A DNA stretch of 64,000 nt, taken from assembly GCF_020554845.1 (NCBI RefSeq), contig NZ_JAJCIA010000007.1, positions 78,457 to 142,456 on the forward strand, written 5' to 3'. Under the pieces are notes generated by a model. It saw only the letters and a program-made list of their open reading frames with translations. It was not told where the DNA came from and searched no databases. The position numbers and the translations under genes are program-made. Of the stretch, positions 1 through 8,215 are shown in pieces; position 1 is the first letter of the stretch, and the number at the start of each line of letters is the position of its first letter. Source of the stretch: Blautia faecis (GTDB lineage: Bacteria; Bacillota; Clostridia; Lachnospirales; Lachnospiraceae).

Positions 1-2
1 TG

Positions 3-824
3 TCCTGGTATCCAGAGTATGTAAATCAAAGTGCATTTACTTTTATGAAGAAAAACTGGAAGGTAAATGCAGTGCGTCTTGCCATGTATACTGCTGAATA
101 TAACGGCTATTGTACCGGGGATGCATCCAATCGGCGTAAGCTGGAAGCGTGTATTGATAACGGTGTAAAATATGCCACAAATGCAGGTATGTATGTGATT
201 ATTGACTGGCATATTTTAAGTGATGGAAACCCTCAGCAAAATCAGAAAGAAGCTTTGAAGTTTTTCAAAAAAATGGCAAAAAAATACAAAAATAATACCA
301 ATGTGATCTACGAAATCTGTAATGAGCCAAATGGAGGAACATCCTGGAGTACAATAAAAAAATACGCTGAAAAGATTATAAAAGGTATCCGCACCTATGA
401 CAAAAAAGCTGTGATTCTGGTAGGAACGCCCAACTGGTCACAGGATGTAGATCAGGCTGCGCTTTCCCCGGTTAGTAAGAAATACAGGAAAAACGTAATG
501 TACACCCTGCACTTTTACGCAGCAACACATAAGGAATGGCTGAGAGATAAAGCACAGGCTGCCCTTGATAAAGGACTGCCGTTATTTGTATCCGAGTTTA
601 GTATCTGTGATGCTTCTGGAAATGGTGGACTTGATAAAGCTGAAGCAAAAAAGTGGCTGACTTTCCTGGATAAAAACAATATCAGCTATATGGCATGGAG
701 CCTGTCAAATAAGGCAGAAAGCTCTGCATTTATAAAATCCGGCTGCAGTAATACAGGAAAATGGTCCTCAAAGAATCTGACAGCAGCAGGAAAATGGATT
801 ACAAACTGGTATAAAAAGAAATAA
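3..824 (+). CDS. GH5 family endoglucanase, 5' end outside window
   Basis: Glycoside hydrolase family 5 (cellulase-type, TIM barrel) that cleaves internal beta-1,4-glucan bonds. The reading frame is open from base 3, before the first ATG (45), and the upstream residues (SWYPEYV) belong to the GH5 fold, so the real start lies outside the window. Numbered from the ATG at 45, the acid/base Glu94 sits in a classic ICNEPNG motif, the barrel histidine is His156 in YTLHFYA, and the nucleophile is Glu184 in FVSEFS. The protein ends 75 residues after the nucleophile, with no dockerin or cell-wall anchor. It is probably secreted, but the N-terminus is not visible. A hairpin with a T-run follows directly. 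Family assignment is firm; substrate is inferred. Confidence 0.93.
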   Translation, partial: SWYPEYVNQSAFTFMKKNWKVNAVRLAMYTAEYNGYCTGDASNRRKLEACIDNGVKYATNAGMYVIIDWHILSDGNPQQNQKEALKFFKKMAKKYKNNTNVIYEICNEPNGGTSWSTIKKYAEKIIKGIRTYDKKAVILVGTPNWSQDVDQAALSPVSKKYRKNVMYTLHFYAATHKEWLRDKAQAALDKGLPLFVSEFSICDASGNGGLDKAEAKKWLTFLDKNNISYMAWSLSNKAESSAFIKSGCSNTGKWSSKNLTAAGKWITNWYKKK

Positions 825-828
825 AAAG

Positions 829-851
829 AACACATTGGAAAGTGTTTTTTT
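829..851 (+). terminator. Rho-independent terminator after GH5 gene
   Basis: AACAC, an 8-base loop, then GTGTT running into seven T residues; flanking A and T residues extend the stem. It lies 5 bases past the endoglucanase stop. Confidence 0.75.
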
Positions 852-917
852 CTATAGTTTTGAGAATTTTGAGCAGTTGCAAATCAAAATATAAATGACG
901 GAAATGGAGTTAATTAA

Positions 918-2144
918 GTGGAAATAATCGCAGATCTTCACATTCATTCCAGATATTCCATGGCAACAAGCAAGCTTGGAACCCCGGAATATCTGGATCT
1001 GTGGGCAAGAAAAAAAGGAATTTCTTTAGTGGGAACCGGTGATTTTACCCATCCTGCCTGGCGGGAGGAACTGAAAGAAAAGCTGGTTCCGGCAGAAAGT
1101 GGACTGTATCGGTTAAGAGATGAATATGTGCTGGAAGAGGCGAAAATGCTTCCTGGGGGAGCTCCCCGTTTCGTAATTACAGGGGAGATCAGTTCTATCT
1201 ATAAGAAGAATGGAAAGTGCCGCAAGGTGCATAATGTACTTCTTTTATCCGGCTTTGAAGAAGCAGATAAAATAGCTGGGAGACTGGAAAAGATTGGAAA
1301 TATTCACTCAGATGGAAGGCCAATACTGGGACTTGATTGTCACGATCTTCTGGAAATTTTACTGGAAAACTGTGCCGATGGAATGTTGGTTCCAGCACAT
1401 ATCTGGACTCCCCACTTCGGACTTTTTGGTGCCGCCTCAGGGTTTGATACCATGGAAGAATGTTTTGAAGATCTTACTTCATATGTTCATGCTGTGGAGA
1501 CGGGATTATCTTCAGATCCACCTATGAACTGGCGTTTATCTGCACTTGATGGACTTCAGCTGATCTCAAACTCAGATGCACATTCTCCATCAAAGCTTGG
1601 AAGAGAGGCTAACTTACTGGACATTGAATTGTCCTATCAGGGACTTTATGGTGCTGTACAATATGGAAAAGGTCTTCTTGGAACACTGGAATTTTTCCCG
1701 GAAGAGGGCAAATATCACTATGACGGACACAGAAAATGTCACATCTGTCTGAGCCCGGAAGAAGCAGAAAAGTATCATGGAATATGTCCTGTATGCGGGA
1801 AAAAACTGACTATGGGAGTGAATCACAGAATTATGGATCTGGCTGATAGAGAAAATGGGTTTGTGAGAAAAAATGCCAGACCTTTTGAGAGCATTGTACC
1901 TCTTCCTGAGGTGATTTCTGCCTGTGTTGGAAAGGCTGTAACCACCAAAACAGTCACTGGTGAATATGAAAAGATGCTTCAGAAACTGGGAAATGAATTT
2001 GATATTTTAAGGGAAATTCCCATTGCGGATATTGAGAAAGAAAGTAGTCACATGATTGCTTCAGGCATTCGGAAACTTAGAAACAGAGAAGTAATCTGTA
2101 AACCTGGATTTGACGGCGAGTATGGGAAAATCTGTCTGTTTTGA
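918..2144 (+). CDS. Endonuclease Q family PHP-domain protein
   Basis: Resembles EndoQ, a nuclease known from archaea and some Bacillus to nick DNA 5' of deaminated bases (uracil, hypoxanthine, xanthine). A PHP metal-binding domain fills the N-terminal half: Asp6-x-His8-x-His10, Asp42, His45, Glu90, His105, His161, Asp220-Ala-His222. A four-cysteine zinc knuckle follows (Cys274, Cys277, Cys290, Cys293), then a C-terminal helical part; 408 residues fits the family. Start is GTG at 918, with GGAG eight bases upstream. It precedes a small phosphodiesterase gene by 55 bases. A role in repair of deaminated DNA is inferred from the family; the enzyme class is well supported by the PHP plus zinc-knuckle layout. 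Confidence 0.82.
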   Translation: MEIIADLHIHSRYSMATSKLGTPEYLDLWARKKGISLVGTGDFTHPAWREELKEKLVPAESGLYRLRDEYVLEEAKMLPGGAPRFVITGEISSIYKKNGKCRKVHNVLLLSGFEEADKIAGRLEKIGNIHSDGRPILGLDCHDLLEILLENCADGMLVPAHIWTPHFGLFGAASGFDTMEECFEDLTSYVHAVETGLSSDPPMNWRLSALDGLQLISNSDAHSPSKLGREANLLDIELSYQGLYGAVQYGKGLLGTLEFFPEEGKYHYDGHRKCHICLSPEEAEKYHGICPVCGKKLTMGVNHRIMDLADRENGFVRKNARPFESIVPLPEVISACVGKAVTTKTVTGEYEKMLQKLGNEFDILREIPIADIEKESSHMIASGIRKLRNREVICKPGFDGEYGKICLF

Positions 2145-2199
2145 GGAAAAGGCTGTTTTTTGAAAAAATATAGATGAATGTGGTATAAGGAACGGTGAA

Positions 2200-2661
2200 A
2201 TGATAGAAAATAAGAGAATTAAAATTGGAATTATTTCAGATACACATGGTCTTTTACGGACAGAAGTTCTGGACATATTACAGTCCTGTGACTGCATTTT
2301 TCATGCTGGAGATGTGGACAGACCGGAGCTTCTGGATACTATAAGATCATTGGGCGCTTTATATGTAGTGCGAGGAAACAATGATGGATACTGGGCACAG
2401 AATCTGCGAAGAAGCTTGAACTTTACAGTGGGAAATGTGAAATTCTTTATGGTTCATGACAGGAAAGATGTTGCCTGGGAGTTAGGGGATACCCAGGTGG
2501 TGATTTTTGGACACAGTCATCAGTATTTTGCAAAAGAAATTGACGGAAGGCTGTGGCTGAACCCTGGAAGCTGCGGCAGAAGCCGCTTTGGTGGAGACGT
2601 GACCATGGCAGTTATGACCGTGGAAAACGGCAGCTGGCAGGTGGAAAAAATCGTGCTCTGA
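2200..2661 (+). CDS. YfcE/MJ0936-family metallophosphoesterase
   Basis: Small calcineurin-like phosphodiesterase of 153 residues, the usual size for the YfcE family, which cleaves phosphodiester model substrates with Mn2+ and whose cellular substrate is generally unknown. All metal ligands are visible: Asp14 and His16 (SDTHG), Asp38 (HAGDVD), Asn61 (RGNND), His86 and the GHSH motif (104-107). ATG start with AAGGA upstream. It lies just downstream of the EndoQ-like gene on the same strand, probably in one transcript. No membrane segment, so cytoplasmic. Confidence 0.88.
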   Translation: MIENKRIKIGIISDTHGLLRTEVLDILQSCDCIFHAGDVDRPELLDTIRSLGALYVVRGNNDGYWAQNLRRSLNFTVGNVKFFMVHDRKDVAWELGDTQVVIFGHSHQYFAKEIDGRLWLNPGSCGRSRFGGDVTMAVMTVENGSWQVEKIVL

Positions 2662-2762
2662 ACAGTCGCAATGTGGAAAAAAGGAATATCCAGAACACAG
2701 TTTTACAATTATGTTGTAGAAAAATTGGGAAAAACAGGGGAGAGAATTGTCGAAAGATGACA

Positions 2763-2790
2763 TTGCAATTTTAACAAGATAATGTATAAT
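2763..2790 (+). promoter_or_regulatory. Sigma-A type promoter
   Basis: TTGCAA (2763-2768), 16-base spacer, TATAAT (2785-2790). It lies about 40 bases ahead of the small membrane protein gene and would drive the lrgAB group. Confidence 0.7.
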
Positions 2791-2830
2791 AGGGCAGAAG
2801 AAAAAGCCATGAAAGAAATGAGGATTTGCA

Positions 2831-3307
2831 GTGGAGAAAAAAGAAATCGATGTGAAATTCATTGTAGGAATTGTCATTCTTCTGGTGATCTTTGGCGTAG
2901 TAGGCGGCTCGTTCTGGAATCTGGTTGCCAGACAGGCACAGAAAGACAAACAGGAGGAAGCCCGTCTGGAAAATGAAGCCATAAGAGCTATTTATGTGGA
3001 AGCCGGAGATATACTGAAGGAAATGGTATTCGTAGATATGGATAAAAAAACTGTTTTCAAGGCAGCGATTCCCAAGGAAGGAATTTATAACAAAAATGAT
3101 AAATTAATTGCCGGGGATACCTTGGAAAATGGAGATATGGTGAAAATCTACGGTGACAGAAATATGACAAGATCCATCCCTGCACAGTATCCAGGGATTA
3201 CAAAGATGAAGCGAAATGGCAGGGCTTCTCTTGAGGAGCTTCAGCCTTATCTGGAAATTGCAAATGAACTTCTTTGTGGAGACAGCGAGGAGGAAGACAA
3301 AAAGTGA
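2831..3307 (+). CDS. Single-pass membrane protein of unknown function
   Basis: Not recognised. 158 residues starting at GTG 2831 (MEKKEID). One strong transmembrane segment at about residues 9-29 (FIVGIVILLVIFGVVGG...), then a charged stretch rich in Lys, Glu and Gln and a soluble, probably extracytoplasmic domain of about 110 residues with alternating hydrophobics, ending in a Glu/Asp/Lys tail. It is the first gene after a good promoter, and its stop overlaps the GTG of lrgA in a GTGA, so it is translationally coupled to lrgA-lrgB. That coupling suggests a role with the LrgAB membrane proteins, but no function can be assigned. Confidence 0.75.
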   Translation: MEKKEIDVKFIVGIVILLVIFGVVGGSFWNLVARQAQKDKQEEARLENEAIRAIYVEAGDILKEMVFVDMDKKTVFKAAIPKEGIYNKNDKLIAGDTLENGDMVKIYGDRNMTRSIPAQYPGITKMKRNGRASLEELQPYLEIANELLCGDSEEEDKK

Positions 3308-3666
3308 AGTATCTGAGGCAATTTTGTATTATTTTGCTGGTTTCAGCGTTGGGTGAGGGATTACATATCCTTTTGCCTCTTCCGGTACCGGCCAGTGTAT
3401 ATGGTCTTGTGCTGATGCTTGGAGCACTTGCAAGCGGAATTCTGAAACTTGAGCAGGTAGAGGAAGCAGCAGATTTTCTGGTTGAAATTATGCCGGTTAT
3501 GTTCGTTCCTGCAGGTGTGGGACTTTTGGAAGCGTGGGGTGATCTGCAGCCAATCTGGCTTCCTGTTGTGCTCATAACAATTCTGACAACCGTCATTGTA
3601 ATGGTAGTTACTGGACGCAGTACTCAGTTTGTGATCAGAAAGGACAGGGGGAAAGATAAGAAATGA
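3304..3666 (+). CDS. lrgA: CidA/LrgA family membrane protein
   Basis: LrgA/CidA-type protein of 120 residues with four predicted membrane helices; the family is holin-like and linked to control of murein hydrolase activity, and in some bacteria to transport of small organic acids. Recognisable stretches are LPLPVPASVYGLVLM and EIMPVMFVPAGVGLL. I place the start at GTG 3304, which overlaps the previous stop by four bases and has GAGGAGG about ten bases upstream; a longer frame beginning at 3274 would add a hydrophilic, non-conserved leader. The stop overlaps lrgB in ATGA. Confidence 0.88.
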   Translation: MKYLRQFCIILLVSALGEGLHILLPLPVPASVYGLVLMLGALASGILKLEQVEEAADFLVEIMPVMFVPAGVGLLEAWGDLQPIWLPVVLITILTTVIVMVVTGRSTQFVIRKDRGKDKK

Positions 3667-4355
3667 TAAATTTTATAGAAAATTCCCTGTTTTTCGGGGC
3701 GGCATTAAGTCTGGCTGGATATGAGGTCGGTCTTTTGCTGAAGAAAAAGTTTAAAATGGCGCTGTTTAATCCTCTTTTGATTGCAATTCTATGTGTAATG
3801 GGAATGCTTCAGCTTATGCAGGTGGATTATAAGACCTACAATGCAGGCGGTCAGTATATCAGTTATCTGCTTACTCCTGCTACAGTATGTCTTGCGGTAC
3901 CGCTTTACAGACAGCTTACTCTGCTTCGTAAGAATCTGAAAGCTGTCGTTATAGGAATTGTTTCCGGTGTACTTGCAAGTATGGTTAGTGTCTTGATTTT
4001 TGCAAAGCTGTTTGGACTTTCCCATTCGGAGTATGTTACTCTGCTTCCGAAATCCATTACTACAGCCATTGGAATGGGTGTATCGGAAGAACTTGGCGGA
4101 CTTGTTACGATCACGGTTGCAGTTATTATTATCACTGGTGTGCTGGGAAATGTGATTGCGGAGGCAGTCCTTAAAGTGGCAAAAATTGAGGAGCCTATCG
4201 CGAAAGGTCTGGCACTTGGAACTTCAGCCCATGCCATAGGTACATCTAAGGCAATGGAACTTGGTCCTGTAGAAGGTGCTATGAGCAGCCTGGCAATTGC
4301 CGTTGCCGGACTTCTTACTGTTATTGCCGCTTCTGTGTTCGCTGGATTTATGTAA
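3663..4355 (+). CDS. lrgB: LrgB family membrane protein
   Basis: Partner of LrgA; 230 residues with about seven membrane helices, normal length for the family. Diagnostic motifs are LTPATVCLAVPLY, LLPKSITTAIGMG and ALGTSAHAIGTSKA. The start ATG overlaps the lrgA stop by four bases, showing translational coupling. The pair is usually regulated by LytSR in staphylococci; no such regulator is next to it here. A strong terminator follows at 4441. Confidence 0.93.
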   Translation: MINFIENSLFFGAALSLAGYEVGLLLKKKFKMALFNPLLIAILCVMGMLQLMQVDYKTYNAGGQYISYLLTPATVCLAVPLYRQLTLLRKNLKAVVIGIVSGVLASMVSVLIFAKLFGLSHSEYVTLLPKSITTAIGMGVSEELGGLVTITVAVIIITGVLGNVIAEAVLKVAKIEEPIAKGLALGTSAHAIGTSKAMELGPVEGAMSSLAIAVAGLLTVIAASVFAGFM

Positions 4356-4440
4356 AAACATGTTTGTGGATTAACTACTATGAAAGTATAGCGAATAAAT
4401 AAGCCTGTAGACATGTTCATTTAGATTTTGTAAAAAGGAA

Positions 4441-4480
4441 AACGTCTGATTCTGTTTAAAACAGGTTCAGACGTTTTTTT
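4441..4480 (+). terminator. Rho-independent terminator of lrgAB operon
   Basis: AACGTCTGA (4441-4449) pairs with TCAGACGTT (4467-4475), followed by T residues to 4480. Confidence 0.88.
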
Positions 4481-4640
4481 ATTACTCAAAAAGCGAACAG
4501 ATATTCGAAAATGATGGATTCATACCGTTTTATAGGACTGATATTGTGGTAGACTAGTCTCATGAAGAAAATATGTTCGGAAAATACGTTCGGTATTTGA
4601 TGGCGGATGATATTGGAGTTTGGGAAACGGAGGAGATATT

Positions 4641-4898
4641 ATGTGGAAATCAGGCAGAAATATTAACAGCAGAAGAGCTGCCCTTGCAGAGGGATATATG
4701 GAGGATACACAGGAGAGCCGCGGCAGGAAATTTTCCGGGAGCACAGCCATGATACTGGGACTTTTTATTACATTGGAGCTCATGATCGGGGGAGCTATGA
4801 TCTTTAATTATGATTTTCATGGTGCAGATCTTATTGCTCTGCTCTTTGCTTTTATGGTATTATATTCTGGAGTCGTAGCAGTATTGACAGATAAATAG
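4641..4898 (+). CDS. Small two-pass membrane protein, unknown
   Basis: Not recognised. 85 residues from ATG 4641, chosen because GGAGGA lies six bases upstream; an in-frame TTG at 4620 has no ribosome site. The first 35 residues are polar and basic; two membrane helices follow (about 36-55 and 62-80) joined by a short loop. It sits 10 bases before the WYL regulator gene and is probably co-transcribed with it and birA. No function assigned. Confidence 0.7.
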   Translation: MWKSGRNINSRRAALAEGYMEDTQESRGRKFSGSTAMILGLFITLELMIGGAMIFNYDFHGADLIALLFAFMVLYSGVVAVLTDK

Positions 4899-4908
4899 GA
4901 GTAAGGAT

Positions 4909-5898
4909 ATGCCAAAATCTTTCCAGCAGAAACTGAAAATTTTATATCTTATGCGAGTCTTTTCTGAGAAAACAGATGAGGCACATCCCATGAGTGTGAA
5001 AGATCTGATTTCCTATCTGGAGAGTCTGGGAATTCATGCAGAGCGGAAGACGATATATGACGATATAGAGACTTTGCGTGTGTTCGGAATGGATATTATG
5101 AATCGAAGAGAGAGACCGTCAGGTTTTTATCTTGCAAGCCGTGAGTTTGAGACTGCAGAGCTGAAGCTTCTTGTAGATGCTGTTCAGTTTTCCAGATTTC
5201 TTACTGTTGGGAAATCGCGGCAGTTGATCCAGAAACTGGAGCACCTTACCAGTATTTATCAGGCCAAAGACCTACAGCGGCAGGCAATCGTACTGGATCA
5301 GGTGAAGAATACAAACGAGAGCATTTATTATAATGTAGATGAGATACACAGAGCAATTTCACAGAACAGACAGATCAGCTTCCAGTATACAGAATGGACA
5401 GTGTCCAAGGAGAAACATTTGAAGAAAGGTGGAGCTCGCTATCAGATCAGTCCATGGCAGATGATATGGCAGGATGGTAATTATTATCTGATAGGAGTCG
5501 ATGAGAAGAGTGGCATTGTGAAGCATTACCGCGTAGACAAAATGTTGAAGATCTTTACAGAGAATGAAGCAAGAAATGGTGCCGAACTCTTCCGGAAATT
5601 TGACAGTGCCAGATTTGCTGCCGGTACTTTTGGAATGTTTGGAGGCCGTGAAGAGAAAGTTAATCTGGAATTTGAGAACCATCTTGTGGGTGTAATGATT
5701 GATCGATTTGGGCAGGATATTATGATCATGTCCAAGGACAATGAGCACTCCGTCACCAGGGTACAGGTGAATGTAAGTACACAGTTTTATGGCTGGCTTG
5801 CTGCCCTTGGAAATAGCGTGAGAGTGATTTCACCGGAGAATGTGCGAAAAGAATACCGGGATTTTTTAAGAAAAGCCCTGGAGAATTATGAAGGATAA
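4909..5898 (+). CDS. HTH-WYL domain transcriptional regulator
   Basis: Cytoplasmic regulator of 329 residues. An N-terminal winged HTH (about 1-65) carries the typical ERKTIYDDIETL recognition region; the middle (about 140-215) is a WYL domain, the ligand-sensing module found in PafBC-like and many defence- or stress-linked regulators, and a C-terminal WCX extension follows. AGGAGTAAGGAT precedes the ATG. The last 11 bases overlap birA. The regulated genes cannot be told from sequence; the short membrane protein upstream is one candidate. Confidence 0.88.
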   Translation: MPKSFQQKLKILYLMRVFSEKTDEAHPMSVKDLISYLESLGIHAERKTIYDDIETLRVFGMDIMNRRERPSGFYLASREFETAELKLLVDAVQFSRFLTVGKSRQLIQKLEHLTSIYQAKDLQRQAIVLDQVKNTNESIYYNVDEIHRAISQNRQISFQYTEWTVSKEKHLKKGGARYQISPWQMIWQDGNYYLIGVDEKSGIVKHYRVDKMLKIFTENEARNGAELFRKFDSARFAAGTFGMFGGREEKVNLEFENHLVGVMIDRFGQDIMIMSKDNEHSVTRVQVNVSTQFYGWLAALGNSVRVISPENVRKEYRDFLRKALENYEG

Positions 5899-6883
5899 AA
5901 GCATGACGGTTAAATCCAGACTTTTGGAGTTATTAGAACAGCATAAAGGTGAAACTTTATCTGGCGAGGATATTGGCAGGGAGCTTTCCTGTACACGAGC
6001 CGCAGTTTGGAAAGCTGTGAACAGTCTGCGCCAGGAAGGATACCCCATTGAGGCCGGACCGAATAAGGGATATATGCTTGCAAGAGAGAGTAATCTGATT
6101 TCAGCAGAGGGAATCAGACTTTTTCTGGAGGATCCACAGGTTGAGATAAAAATATTTGATGCAATCAGCTCTACCAATCTGGAGGCCAGGCAGCTGGCTG
6201 TGAGCGGAATGGCTGGACACGGCTCTTTTGTTGTTGCCATGGAGCAGACAGCAGGAAGAGGACGAAGAGGCAGGGAGTTTTATTCTCCTAAAGGCAATGG
6301 GATTTATCTCAGTGTTATTCTGGAACCGAAGGGGACACTGGAGGGCAGTCTTCTGATCACTACTGCAGCAGCTACTGCAGTGTATAAGGCTGTGAAAGAA
6401 GTATGCGGTGTAAAACTTGGAATTAAATGGGTAAATGACCTGTACAAGGATAACCGTAAGGTTTGTGGTATTCTTACAGAGGCGGTCACAGATTTTGAAA
6501 GTGGAAATATAGAATTTGCAATTGTAGGAATTGGGCTGAACTTGTACGTTGAGCAGGAACAATTCCCCAAAGAGCTTCAGGAAATTGCCGGAGGAATCTA
6601 CGAAGATGAACAATCCTCCAGAACTGCGGACAGGAACCGCCTTGCAGCGCAGATTGTGAACTATCTTCTGGAAGAAACCCGGGAATTGAAATTGTCAGAA
6701 GAATACGTGGAACATAATATTGTTCCGGGAAATGAAATTACAATTACAGATAATAAAAGCAGCAGAAGTGCCAGAGCATTAGCGATTTGTCCAGATGGGA
6801 AATTGCTGGTTCAGGAGACTGATGGCACTCAGAGTAAGCTGGCTTTTGGAGAAATCTCAATAAAAATACCGCCGATAAAATAA
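5888..6883 (+). CDS. birA: Bifunctional biotin-protein ligase / biotin repressor BirA
   Basis: Activates biotin with ATP and attaches it to carboxylase carrier domains; the N-terminal HTH makes it a biotin-responsive repressor. HTH about residues 24-52; ligase signature GRGRRGR (123-129), KWVND (180-184), GIGLN (214-218); C-terminal SH3-like domain. 331 residues is normal for the repressor-type (group II) enzyme. Start ATG 5888 overlaps the WYL gene; an ATG at 5903 (MTVKSR) with AAGGA upstream is equally possible. A clear BirA operator lies before bioY at 60809, so the regulatory function is supported within this window. Confidence 0.95.
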   Translation: MKDKSMTVKSRLLELLEQHKGETLSGEDIGRELSCTRAAVWKAVNSLRQEGYPIEAGPNKGYMLARESNLISAEGIRLFLEDPQVEIKIFDAISSTNLEARQLAVSGMAGHGSFVVAMEQTAGRGRRGREFYSPKGNGIYLSVILEPKGTLEGSLLITTAAATAVYKAVKEVCGVKLGIKWVNDLYKDNRKVCGILTEAVTDFESGNIEFAIVGIGLNLYVEQEQFPKELQEIAGGIYEDEQSSRTADRNRLAAQIVNYLLEETRELKLSEEYVEHNIVPGNEITITDNKSSRSARALAICPDGKLLVQETDGTQSKLAFGEISIKIPPIK

Positions 6884-6896
6884 ATTTATCAGCGGT
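6862..6896 (-). terminator. Terminator of the minus-strand sigma operon
   Basis: ACCGC-C-GATAAA pairs with TTTATC-A-GCGGT across the birA stop codon; read on the minus strand the hairpin ends in ATTTTT. It lies about 55 bases beyond the last gene of the sigma/anti-sigma operon. Confidence 0.6.
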
Positions 6897-6951
6897 AAAG
6901 TTATTAGAAATATTATGTGGCAGATACCTGACTTTTATTGGAATAGTTACT

Positions 6952-7719
6952 CTATTTTGCAGAATTATTGTCTGGCTCAGCAGTAATGAATGGTTGAACT
7001 GAAGTAGTATCCGAAATTTTGATATCGGTATTCTTTATTACATTATCCGCATTCTGATCTGGCTGTGTTGTTGAAGACACTGTTGAGGCAGGTGCTGATT
7101 TTGTATTCATTTGTGGAGCGCTGTTATCAACAGGCTGTTGATAAGGACGATATGGCTGCCAATAATGTTCTGACACATCTTTTTTACAATCAGCTTTTTC
7201 GTCAGGAGAGATGCTTTTGATTTTTCCTGTAAGAAGCTGATAACCGGCAACGATGATCAGAATTCCAATGATAACAGAAGGAATCTGGTACATGATATCC
7301 TGTATAATAATGGCCAGAGAATTTGGTAAAATCCAGAAGAGCAGATCACGGAAACCATTCCAGAAAACAGCAACTCCGAAAACAATCAGGAGAATTGCCG
7401 CAATTTTAATATGTTTTTGCGAGAGCCTGATATTATTCTGAAATATACGGTCAAGATGCAGAATATAGTTATCCTCTATCGCGTAAAATTCTTCTTCCGG
7501 CAGTTCTTTCAAGTTATGAACATGGAAGAAACTGTAGAACCATAATACAGGAAGAAAGATAACCAGAGAGGAGATATTAAGCCCTCCGGCAATTGCGATA
7601 ATAGCCCAGAATAGAGTCATAATGCTGATTCCCTGCTTAAAGAATCCCATATACATTTCTCCCGCACCAGGAATCAGGGAAGAGATAAAAAGCAGGAATC
7701 CCTTTTTTTGTTTTTGCAT
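6952..7719 (-). CDS. Multi-pass membrane protein (TM2-like N-terminus), sigma operon
   Basis: 255 residues, not assignable to a named function. The N-terminus (FISSLIPGAGEMYMGFFKQG) recalls TM2-type proteins with a helix pair; further helices lie around 33-60, 104-122 and 145-165. The last 80 residues are hydrophilic, low-complexity and rich in Pro, Gln, Ser, Thr and Asn. ATG start with GGAGG upstream, one base after the anti-sigma stop, so it is the third gene of a sigma/anti-sigma operon and may be a membrane partner or effector of that system. Confidence 0.75.
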   Translation of the reverse strand: MQKQKKGFLLFISSLIPGAGEMYMGFFKQGISIMTLFWAIIAIAGGLNISSLVIFLPVLWFYSFFHVHNLKELPEEEFYAIEDNYILHLDRIFQNNIRLSQKHIKIAAILLIVFGVAVFWNGFRDLLFWILPNSLAIIIQDIMYQIPSVIIGILIIVAGYQLLTGKIKSISPDEKADCKKDVSEHYWQPYRPYQQPVDNSAPQMNTKSAPASTVSSTTQPDQNADNVIKNTDIKISDTTSVQPFITAEPDNNSAK

Positions 7720-7720
7720 G

Positions 7721-8215
7721 TTAGTTACCTCCGTTTGTTATTGTATTTGAAATAGAATTAATGTAGTTGACAACTTTCTGGGGAGCATCAGAGATTCCAT
7801 CTGTAATTCCATTTGAAAAATTACGTAATGAAGTTCTAATTTCCCGGCGCGTTTCAGATGATTTGGCTGTGGACTGCGGAAGCTGAGGCGAGACGAAGTC
7901 CATTTGCCCAAGGCTGAACAACATAACCAGTGCAAGTACGACTCCGACTACAGTGCGGAGCCCCTCATAGAAAAACCGCATTTTATAGGTAGCATCCGCT
8001 GCTGTTTTCTGTATCTGAATATCAGGAGCTGTAACACGTTCCATAATTGTTTCTTTCAGATAGGCGGGAGCTGAGGATGCATGATCTGTATATTCGTCCG
8101 CAAGCTGGTTAAGACAGTAGTCGCAGTGCTTCATATGTTCCAGAAATGCAATGATTTCATCAGTGTTCATCTCTTCATTTTGAAAATTATTCAGGTCATT
8201 ACTATTGATATGCAT
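7721..8215 (-). CDS. Zinc-finger (zf-HC2) membrane anti-sigma factor
   Basis: 164 residues. The ZAS-type zinc motif His27-x3-Cys31-x2-Cys34 (HMKHCDYC) marks it as an anti-sigma factor that binds an ECF sigma factor in the cytoplasm; one transmembrane helix lies at about 86-103 and an extracytoplasmic tail follows. Its ATG starts immediately after the TAA of the sigma gene, with AAGGAG inside the end of the sigma gene, so the two are co-translated. The family usually releases the sigma factor after proteolysis or a redox or ligand signal; the signal here is unknown. Confidence 0.85.
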   Translation of the reverse strand: MHINSNDLNNFQNEEMNTDEIIAFLEHMKHCDYCLNQLADEYTDHASSAPAYLKETIMERVTAPDIQIQKTAADATYKMRFFYEGLRTVVGVVLALVMLFSLGQMDFVSPQLPQSTAKSSETRREIRTSLRNFSNGITDGISDAPQKVVNYINSISNTITNGGN

